Program-made: the position numbers and the translations under genes
Origin: Podocnemis expansa
Taxonomy: Eukaryota; Chordata; Testudines; Podocnemididae
Assembly: GCA_007922195.1 (NCBI GenBank)
Contig: ML682067.1
Coordinates: forward strand, 9,839,007-9,903,006
Direction: 5' to 3'
Length of the DNA: 64,000 nucleotides
Shown here: piece by piece, positions 56,201-64,000 of the stretch
Numbering within the stretch: position 1 is the first letter of the stretch
Layout: every line of letters begins with the position of its first letter
Notes under the pieces: generated by a model
What the model saw: only the letters and a program-made list of their open reading frames with translations
Told to the model about the DNA's origin: nothing
The model's database searches: none

Positions 56201-58643
56201 GCACCAGCTAATTCCATTGGTGACATAGGGAAGGGTGGGTTAGGGCGGCGTACAAGAAAGGGTGGAGGGCTCCCCCCAACTTTGGGGATAGGAGAGTGAG
56301 CGCCTTCTGTGGAAAGGGGAGCAAGAGCCCATGAAGGGTTCTCCAAACATCTGCTTCAAAAGACAGAATGATAAGACCTTGCCCACGGGGAAGCATGCAT
56401 GAGCATCCTCCCCAGTATGGGAATGGCACCATGGGGGAAGACCCTGTTTAGTTGGGAGTGGGCATCAGTGAGGCAGTACACTCTTCAATGTTTGGAGTGT
56501 GCTCCATGAATGCCTTATGTATCCCAGAGAAGGTAAGGGAGTCACCGCACAAGGAAGTGTCCCCCAGAAGGATTTTGAACTGAAGTTGTGGTGGTGAGGA
56601 TTAAGAACTCATCAGCAGCTGTTGGAAGGGGGGAGTGGTGGTTTACTATCGGGCCTTATGGGGCCGGAGGACGTAGAAGAGGCCCTGCTGGAAGAAGTCT
56701 AAGATATTTTAACTCCCCCCGGGGGTCATGAGCGGTACCCAGGATGGCTGAGGTCTCTGGGGGGAAAAGGGTGTCACTCTCAAAAAGCAGATCAAGGGCC
56801 ATCTGTTGGAAGGCTGGGGGCACCCTGGCTTCCTGTAGCCATGCGGTGTGGAGCAGGGTTACAGCAGGGGCCATAGTGTGGGCTACCGTATCCCCTGCAT
56901 CCCAGGCTGACAGGAGGAGGTCCTGGAGGCTATTTTACCCTCCTCAAGGAAGGTGTCATACTCTTCCCTTGCCTCTCGTGGGAGTAGATATCTAAATTTG
57001 TTTATTGACTCCCACACATCCAACATATATCTGCTCATCAGGGCCTGATTATTTGTGACTCACAACTGGAAGGCCAAGGAGGAGTATACCTTCCAGCCCA
57101 GTAACTCTCCCTTGTGTCCCTTGATGTCGGGAGGGGATCGTGGGGAGCCTGTCCCGGCGCTAAGGCCGTCTCCACCACAGCACAAGGTGGGACTGGGTGG
57201 TGGGTGAGTGAGGGGAACTCTGACCCTGGGACTCTGTACTTGAGGCCCACCATATCTGAAACTGGGGAGATGGAACTCAGGTTTTGCCAGTGGGACGAAG
57301 CCAAGTCCCAAATGCTGGGGTGGAGGGGAACTGTGACTGGTTCCACCAAAGAGAACACTGGCCCGAATAAAGTGTTGGAGGGCGCTTCAGAGGATTGAAC
57401 CTCCATTCCCATGTGGGCTGAAACACGGTGCAGGAGGTCAAAATGCACTGATAGATCCCTGTGTAAGAGCACAGCACCGGGTTTAAAGCTCTCACTGGTG
57501 CCGAATGGGACGGTACTGGCGTGGTTACAGAGGTCTTCTGGGGGGATCATTCGTAGGGATGGTACCAAAAGGGTGACAGCGTCAAAGGCAGGCGCCGGAG
57601 CCATTTGTAGCCCTTTGAGCCCCCTTCGCCTGGGCTGGAAGAGGGGGAAGCATCTTGGGACCCTCGGGACAGCACCAGGGATGGCAGAGTGATATGGTAC
57701 CAGGGGAACAGCTCCACAGTACCGAGACTCAAGGGGGTGGTGGGCTCTGGTGTGCGGGAGCCTGACCCCGGTAGCGGAGAAGGGGAATGGTGCCATTTGT
57801 GCTGCACCTAGACCTTCGAAATGAAGGCTGGTTTCCCCTTCTAGCAGGCACCAGAGAGGGAGGTGTAGGCAGTAGGAGAATGCCTTCATTGCCTCAACTG
57901 CCTCCAGGATCGTCGGAATTGGTTCCGACCCTGACTGGTCCTGAGGGGAGCCCCATGTCGAAGATGTGGAGCTGTGCCGATGCCACGGTACCGAAATCAG
58001 TACTGAGCTGGTCCTGCATCCCCTATCGACATGGTGCCGGGGGGGGTTCCAGTGCTGAACTGGCACGTGGTACCACAGGAGACCCTGAGGACTCAGTGGA
58101 AGAGTGCCAAGCCTGCTTGGAGGCCAGGGCATGGCGCCTTTGCACCCTGTCCTTGATTGTCCTTGGTTTGAAGGACAGGCAGATGGAGCAAGTGGTGACT
58201 ATGTGGCTATCGCCCAGGCACCGGAAGCACTTCTTGTGGGGATCGTCCTGCAGGAAGGCCTTGCCGCATTCAGCACAGGGTTTAAACCCTGGCACGGCAG
58301 ACGGCATAGAAGCGTGATGTTCTGGCCTGAGAGGGGAAACCTTCTTTTGTGGAACTAGGTCCACGAATAGGTGCTCCCAGTTGGGCGAAAGGCTCATAAA
58401 GTGAACAAAGAGGCTGCTTGTGAAGCACAAGGAGCAGGCAGTTCAACAACCGATGCTAAGGCAGAAGAAATGAAACTGGGGAGGGGCTGGGCAGTGGCCA
58501 CATATATAGATACAGGGTGGCAAAGGGGGTGGTGGCCGCCTGCCCTCTTCTGACAGGCTAGGGCAAAAAATTCTGACCAATTGGGCGCTCCAGCATGGAG
58601 ACACCTATTACTGAATGTATCCGAGCAGCGCTCGAAGAAGGTC
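56201..58643 (-). mobile_element. Second DIRS-like element, 3'-truncated, minus strand
   Basis: Its left terminus is at 58643 (minus strand CCTTCTTCGAGCGCTGCTCG, then GGATACATTCAG), the counterpart of 9006-9050. A gag-like region runs to about 56656, followed by sequence of the same character to about 56200. No right inverted terminus was found. Only the first 2.4 kb of the element is present. Confidence 0.7.
56656..58430 (-). pseudogene. DIRS-like gag, broken (minus strand)
   Basis: The first segment (58430-58023) has WEHLFVDLVPQKK and the Cys/His cluster CAECGKAF...CFRCLGDSH...TCSIC, then KPRTIKDRVQRR. The next segment (58132-57038) carries a long Ser/Pro-rich middle and GLKYRVPGSEFPSLTHHP. 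The conserved GWKVYSSLAFQL lies in another frame (57311-57060), and HTAWLQEARVPP is near 56850. At least three frame changes separate these blocks. Same protein family as 9252-11059, but diverged. Confidence 0.7.
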
Positions 58644-58918
58644 AAATTTAAAAACAGGCACTTCAGTTACACTCACAAAACTTATATTTGTGCAAACAGA
58701 TACTTTGCTGGTTAAAATCAGTAACTAATTTCACACACAAACTGGTACACACAGCTGTGCATGTAAATTTTGTAAGGGTGGTTTAATTATCATAAAGCAG
58801 GTTAGGTTGATAGTCTTAAGAAACTGACAAGTACCTATTTCTCTTTGTATTCAAGACTGCAGCAACTAGAGAATGGAACTGCTTTAAATTTTCAAATTCA
58901 ACTCATTCTGGACACCTT

Positions 58919-59321
58919 GGCTATGTCTACATCTACCTATTTAGTTCGGATTTGCAAGTCTGAACTAAGTAAGTACAAGTTTAGTCCAAAATAGCCTTTT
59001 TACTTCAAACTGGTCGCACATCTTAGTTTGAACTAAAAAGTTAGTTCGAATTAGAAAAAGTGGCTTGTTTGAACTAACCACTTACTTCAAACTTTTTAAG
59101 TTCGAACTAGCATGACTACATTGCACTAGTTCAAACTAAACTTTGAACTAAGCGTTTAGTTAGAACTTGCTGTTTGAACTAACTAGTTTGAACTAAGATT
59201 TGCCTAGTTTGAACTAAAAAAGTTTTAGTTTGAACTAGTGAAAGGCTAGTGCAGACCTGGTCTGAATTAGTCCAGACTAAGTTTGCTTAGTCCTGACTAA
59301 TCGGCCAGTGTAGACATAGCC
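58919..59321. mobile_element. Foldback element
   Basis: Starts GGCTATGTCTACATCTACC and ends CAGTGTAGACATAGCC. Flanks CTT and TTT fit a 3-bp duplication with one change. The interior is almost wholly repeated TTAGTTTGAACTA/TAGTTCAAACTAA words on both strands. Confidence 0.8.
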
Positions 59322-60650
59322 TTTCTGTCTGTGTTTGGTCACTCATTCAGTTGCACTGACTTTCTCACTATTCATGGAGGTTCTTTCAGTGATTGACTCC
59401 CATTCTGTGCCATGTCTTCAGAGCCCCTGGGCTGCCTTTTACTGTGTTTCTATAAGTCACTGCAGCTCCATTGAAGAATTAACTTCTGTTATACCAGCAA
59501 TTTTTTGTGAAAACCCTAGAGTCTTTTTTGCTACTGAACTTTATTGTTAACTCAGGTGATTTTTCTTACTTTTTTCATCCGTGCTTGAGTTTACTCCAAA
59601 AACAGCTACCTGCCATATCAGTTTTTTGCTGCTTCACCAGCACTTTCGGTATGATGTTTATTATGAATATGGGGCTGTCCTTAGCAAATTCTGTTGAAAT
59701 ATAATCGAATAGCTTTGATCATGCTGAGTGTGGTGTCCACTGAAAAAGCTAAACATGGCTTTGAACCCCAAAGGATGAACAAGAACTTGCAAATATCTCA
59801 TTCATTCCCCATGCTTTTCTTTAACAAACAAACAAACAAACCCACTATACTGTACTGTGTTTGCCCTGTATGTGAGCTGTTCCAGCACAGGCTAATACTG
59901 GACCTGGCTCTCAAGCCTTAGTATGCTTGTTTTGATAAATGATCCATTTTCTAGTGACCCATCCCCATGCTGTCTGCAGGTATCACCCATCCCATAACCT
60001 CTCTTTCTACTTTGACTGAATGTGAATGATATTAATGTTCTTCAGATTTCATCCTCAATCTATTGTCTACTTAACAATGTAAAAGTCTGCTTGGCCACAG
60101 CCCATCCTTCCTAATCTAGTGATGTTAGCATTTTATTCATCCCTGTCTGCCAGTCTCAGTAATATTACACTGAACAATTATGTTAAAGGACTGTTAATAG
60201 ACTGTGAAGCACTCAAAAGTTAGGAAATGCAAGAATTAAGGTCGTCCTTGCCTTGTGTATATGAATTATGATAGTCTTTAATCATATGGTCACATGCTGT
60301 CACCCCCTCCTCCCAGAACTCCTGCATCATTCAAATCACAGGATAGACAGTGGACTGGGGATAAATCATGGTTATGTGGTGAAAGAGAAAGTTGTCTGAA
60401 GGATCCTTGCCCAAGTAGCAAGTGTGTAGCAATTGAAGCAGTAGATAACGATGAGAAAAGTTGGTCTAATGATTAAAAGCAGTTTAAATCTGTCTTGGAC
60501 AATGGGATTCTAGCCCTGCCTCTGCCAGAGAGTTCCTGTGATGCTGGGCAAGTTACATAAACCAAACTTTTCACTGGTGGTCACTAATGTGCCTCCTTTG
60601 CTGGGTGCCTGACTTAAGAGCCAAGTGGTGAGCACTCAAGCTGTAACTTG
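59322..60650. other. Unassigned, with a MIR-like fossil
   Basis: (AAAC)n at about 59823-59840. About 60440-60620 (GGTCTAATGATTAAAAGCAG, TCTGCCAGAGAGTTCCTGTG, CTGGGCAAGTTACATAA) is MIR-like on the plus strand. No gene seen. Confidence 0.5.
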
Positions 60651-60651
60651 T

Positions 60652-60822
60652 CAATGTGGGTCATATCGATATAACAGAGCCAGCTTGTTTTGACATAACC
60701 CTCATTTTGACATCAAACTAAGTTTTATTATATCAAAATGATTTTCCTTATTTCAAGATAAGGGAGCTCCTTATTTTGAAATAAGGAAACGTCATCTGGA
60801 CAGCAACCTGTGGACGTAGCCC
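60652..60822. mobile_element. Small palindromic element (probable)
   Basis: AT-rich, with TCATATCGATATAAC, TTTTGACATAACCC and CTTATTTCAAGATAAGG repeats of both polarities. The ends are weakly defined (GTGGGTC / GGACGTAGCCC). Confidence 0.4.
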
Positions 60823-60850
60823 ATGGGTCCTGTATTAGCATGAGCACAAA

Positions 60851-61213
60851 GGGTGTGTTCACACAGCAGTCTTATTTCGAAACAACAGAAGTTGTTTCGA
60901 AATAAGAAAGGCCATGTTCACACAACGCACCGTTGTTTCGAAACAACTTAAACCCCATGTAGGGACAAAATAATGTTGTTTCAAAACGATTGTTTCGAAA
61001 CAATGCCGTCTGAACATGTTGTTTCAAAACAACGGTGACTCGTTTCAAAATAACTGTTGTCTGAACATGCTATTTCACTTTGAGCTTTTTTCCTTAATTC
61101 AAATTAAAAAACTGTTAATTCAAATTAACTTATTTTGAAATAAGGCATTATTTTGATACAACTTGTATTGAAACAACTTGTATTGAAATAACCCCCTGTG
61201 TGTGAACATAGCC
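60851..61213. mobile_element. Foldback element, TTTCGAAA subfamily
   Basis: Starts GGGTGTGTTCACACAGCAG and ends CCCTGTGTGTGAACATAGCC. The interior is built of TTGTTTCGAAACAA palindromes. It resembles the GGCTATGTCTACA foldbacks in design and in the final ATAGCC. Confidence 0.7.
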
Positions 61214-61724
61214 AAAGAGCACAATTAGTTATTAACATACTGGGTGCAGGGCATAGTGGGTAATGGTATTTGGGGTTAATCTGATCACAAATCTCTCAAT
61301 ATCTGTAATTCTACTGAAGAGAAATATGAAACACTGTCTTTGGTAATATGCTATTCTCTGCTTGTTCCAAATCTGTTTGGGTTAGTTAAGGGGTAAAAGC
61401 TACCCTTAGTTAAAAAGAGACCTGTAAGAGATGCCACTGCATGTTTCAGTCTGAAGAAGTTGAAGACAGGGGTGGGGTTTTGCATAGTTCCTTCTAGAGC
61501 AAAATGCTTGAGGCATTTTGTTTCACCCCATTGTCACACTGTCAAATGATAGATCTGGCTGGGCTTCTCTGAGGTCTCTTCTTTGTTATAGAAGTAGCTG
61601 TTTGCACCTACTTGAGGTTTAAGAGCTGAAATTACTGAGAGATTGCCTCTCTAAGCTAAAATCACTAGAGAGGGGAAGGCCCCCCTCTCTCAGCCAAAAT
61701 CACTGAAGAGGAGCAGCGATGGAA

Positions 61725-61965
61725 TGACCAGTCGGCAGAGCTGGTGGCCAGTAAAAGTGGCAAGCTGGGTGGTGCAAGTGACCAGCAGGTGGAGCCGGCA
61801 GACAGCAGGGAGAGCCAGCGGACAGTGAGAGCAGCCAGCAGTGAGCTGGGTGGCACGAGTGATCGGTGGGCAGAGCTGGTAGACAGTGGGTGGAGCCAAG
61901 GGACAGTGCTAGTGGATGGAGTGAGTGACCAGTGGTTGGTGCCAGTGGACAGCTGGCGTGAAAGC
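61725..61965 (+). repeat. Degenerate minisatellite
   Basis: Imperfect tandem units around GGTGGAGC(C/T)GG(C/T)AGACAG and GTGACCAGTGG. Period is about 30-60 bp and irregular. The frames on both strands here are repeat artefacts. Confidence 0.6.
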
Positions 61966-61984
61966 CACTCCCTATGTACTCTAG

Positions 61985-62400
61985 GGCTGGTTGGGAGCCT
62001 AGTTAGCACTGATTCTCCAGATCAGTGCTGATTTTGCTAGTGAGTTTACTTTTGTTGTTATGATATGTGGGATCATGTTGGTAGCCTGATTAGAACAGAT
62101 TCCCCAGATCAGTGCTGGTTTTGCCATTAAGCCTTGTATGTTCTGTTATGCAGCGTGGGTTGTCTGGAACTTTCCTCTGTACTGATTTGCTAGATCAGCA
62201 CTGATTTCTGTTATTTGGCCTTTTACACTCTGTTTTATTACTATTAAAAGTTCTGTTTACTACACTCAGACTCATGCTTGTGAGTAGGGAAGCCTTACCC
62301 CTTTGGGGTGCCCAGGGAACAGTGCAGAATTCCCCAGAAATCTTGGTGGGGGCTCAAGCCAGCTGGCGGTGTTACATTATTGGGAAACCCCTAGGTATAC
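61985..62400 (+). repeat. Tandem AGATCAGTGCTGATTTTG repeats and possible LTR end
   Basis: About three copies of CCAGATCAGTGCTGATTTT at roughly 90-bp spacing (62018, 62112 and, diverged, 62190). A polyadenylation-like ATTAAA lies at 62243 and GGCGGTGTTACA at 62367-62378. The layout of promoter-like repeats, polyA signal and terminal ACA resembles an LTR. No second copy or coding region was seen. Confidence 0.4.
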
Positions 62401-62752
62401 AACCCAGCCCTGGTTCTGCCAGCCTGCCCTGGCAGAAGGATGACATTTTTTTGTGTGCATGTAATGCAACTTAGTCTATCTGGTACATACAGTATTTACT
62501 ATATTTGCAGTCTGCAGTGAAATGTATTTAATTGGTTTCTCTAAGATAGAATTATTTTTTATTATAATCTTGTGTTTCCTTGAAATGGCACTGAATTTAA
62601 GGACAAATTCTTTTATTTTCATCCAGTGATGAGTGCTTTGCTGCATTCATAATTCAGCAGGATCTGAACTTAGGGGCTTTAAGAAGGTGGTTGGTAGTTC
62701 TAGGGAAGATTTGTCCAGCATTCCTCACACACTGCAGCAACATGCAGATGAA

Positions 62753-62880
62753 TCAAACAAGGAGTCCTGTGGCACTTAAAGACCAACAAATTTGTTTATT
62801 GAATGAGCTTTTGTGGGAGAAAATCCCACTTCATCAGAAGATTTGACTAACATGGCTGCCCCTTTGGAACTTGTCTACTC
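62753..62880 (-). repeat. Full-length hammerhead-like unit
   Basis: The minus reading has CAAGTTCCAAAGGGGCAGCC, CATGTTAGTC, then CTGATGAAGTGGGATTTTCT, CCCACAAAAGCTCATTC, ACAAATTTG and GTGCCACAGGACTCCTTG. It is the most complete copy. The GAAA box reads AAAA here, probably through decay of CACGAAA at the CpG. Confidence 0.75.
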
Positions 62881-63362
62881 GCAAATGCTAACTATCTTGC
62901 CATGTTCCGCAGTTCCCACTCATTGTTCTACTGTAACTCAGCAGTTCCACCCAAATTTCAGGGCAGATTGCTGTTGACAGAAGTCACATCGCTCAGGGTC
63001 AAGCTTTAGAAAAGAAATGCCTTTGCATCCTAGATAAGCACAAAAGTAAATGGCAGGCTGCCATATGAATTCAGTTTGCCTTAGAAGTCAACATCCTGCC
63101 AAATCCCACACATTCCTCTGACCATTGCATGCCAGATGCAAATTGTTTTTGTTTTTGATTGGGGGGGTGGGGGGGTTATGGAAGATTTTAGCTACCCTAT
63201 CATTGGCACCAGTTGCACTGTTGCAACAATGTTTCACTTAGAAACATATACTCCACCACATATAAGGCAGCAAAGGCAGGTTAGGACAGATTCCAACACT
63301 CCTCTACACAGCTGAAATGGAGAGCCACCACTCTGGTGCCACCATGTGGTAAATTCTGAATT
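62881..63362. other. Nothing assigned
   Basis: G-run at about 63160-63176. Otherwise unassigned. Confidence 0.35.
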
Positions 63363-63370
63363 ATATATAA

Positions 63371-63843
63371 CAGGGGTGGCCAATCTTATGGAATTCAAGA
63401 GCCACACAAGTTGATTATTAAACCTTTGAGAGCCGCACTGAGGCATATAGCCATATAATTTTACCTACTCCAAAATTACTAAGCTTTAAATTCATTGCAC
63501 ATTTTAATTTTATCATAAAAAGAGAACAAATATTGATCTACTAATGTCAGATTCTAATAATTATTTAAGGTTACCGTGAAAACTAGGCCTACAGAGTAAA
63601 AACTTAGCTGCTGCTCGATGTAGAAGACTGCAGGCTAGGGGCGAGTTTTTTAAAATCTCAACCATGCTGCACTTCTCCCCACCATCCCCAAACATGCCAC
63701 ATTTCTCCCCACTGTCCCAACCCCTTCTGAACTCCTAGGCTGGGGCTGCTTTCCTAAATTGATTTGCTGATGTTCTTCCAGGAGCCACAGTTTTTCATTC
63801 AAGAGCCACATGTGGCTCCCGAGCTGCAGTTTGGCTATGCCTG
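63371..63843. mobile_element. hAT element with perfect 8-bp duplication
   Basis: ATATATAA flanks both sides (63363-63370, 63844-63851). The termini CAGGGGTGGCCAATC and GTTTGGCTATGCCTG are inverted repeats. It contains GAGCCACA(C/T) words near both ends (AAGAGCCACACAAG and AAGAGCCACATG). Non-coding, 473 bp. Confidence 0.9.
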
Positions 63844-64000
63844 ATATATAATTTGCCTTACTGAATGCAAGATGTGGGACTCTTAGTACCTTTGTCACTA
63901 ATACTACCAGAAATGTCTTTGTTTTTAAGTAACATGATGAAGCATTTTGTTATGATTTTATATTTCTGCTCTTGGAGAGGCAGAATATTTCTTAATTTTT

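Noticed and set aside
57787..58317. 176-aa plus-strand frame
   Set aside because: It is the antisense shadow of the DIRS-like gag on the minus strand.

Overview
The window looks like intergenic or intronic DNA from a non-avian sauropsid, most likely a turtle, with a crocodilian as the alternative. The evidence is two young CR1 LINEs with the typical sauropsid 3' tail (tandem ATTCTATG), DIRS-like retroelements with inverted termini, very many short hAT elements with 8-bp target duplications, CORE-SINE/MIR-like fossils, and foldback elements starting GGCTATGTCTACA. The species call rests on family resemblance only.

Host gene content is sparse. A CpG island at 21.8-22.4 kb has Sp1-type GC boxes. 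On the minus strand it carries a likely first coding exon (start codon at 22233-22231, splice donor at 22166), so a gene probably runs from there toward coordinate 1. A second well-supported internal exon of 90 nt lies at 46772-46861 (minus), between a strong acceptor and a strong donor. I do not recognise either gene. Weaker exon candidates are at 287-339 (minus) and 47580-47650 (plus).

Layout. 0-2 kb: AT-rich sequence with repeat fragments. 2.1-4.1 kb: 5'-truncated CR1 (minus) with an open 575-residue reverse transcriptase frame. 4.1-5.5 kb: GC-rich body and terminal arm of a foldback element with a hAT inside. 6.4-8.4 kb: hAT elements, one nested in another. 9.0-14.5 kb: DIRS-like element with inverted termini, a broken gag and about 3 kb in which I recognise no polymerase. 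14.5-21 kb: hAT and foldback elements and old SINE fossils. 21.8-22.4 kb: CpG-island promoter. 22.4-28.7 kb: short elements and microsatellites. 28.7-34.8 kb: nested stack in which a degraded hAT transposase gene is split by a 3.4-kb TIR insertion, itself split by a 2.0-kb TA-flanked element. 36.1-40.04 kb: near-full-length CR1 (plus) with broken ORF1 (SGNH esterase) and ORF2 (endonuclease and reverse transcriptase). 40-48 kb: mostly unassigned, with the 90-nt exon. 48.0-51.3 kb: 3.3-kb hAT with a perfect 8-bp duplication. 52.4-54.9 kb: two related elements in opposite orientation. 56.2-58.6 kb: second DIRS-like element (minus). 58.9-64 kb: foldback elements, tandem repeats, a possible LTR and a hAT.

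No complete intact gene is present. The points most worth following are: a dispersed unit with a hammerhead-ribozyme-like core, often in head-to-head pairs; two hAT copies at the same GTGTAGAC site in foldback termini; the DIRS-like pair, one with a 58-bp hairpin inside gag; and the multi-layer nest at 28.7-34.8 kb.
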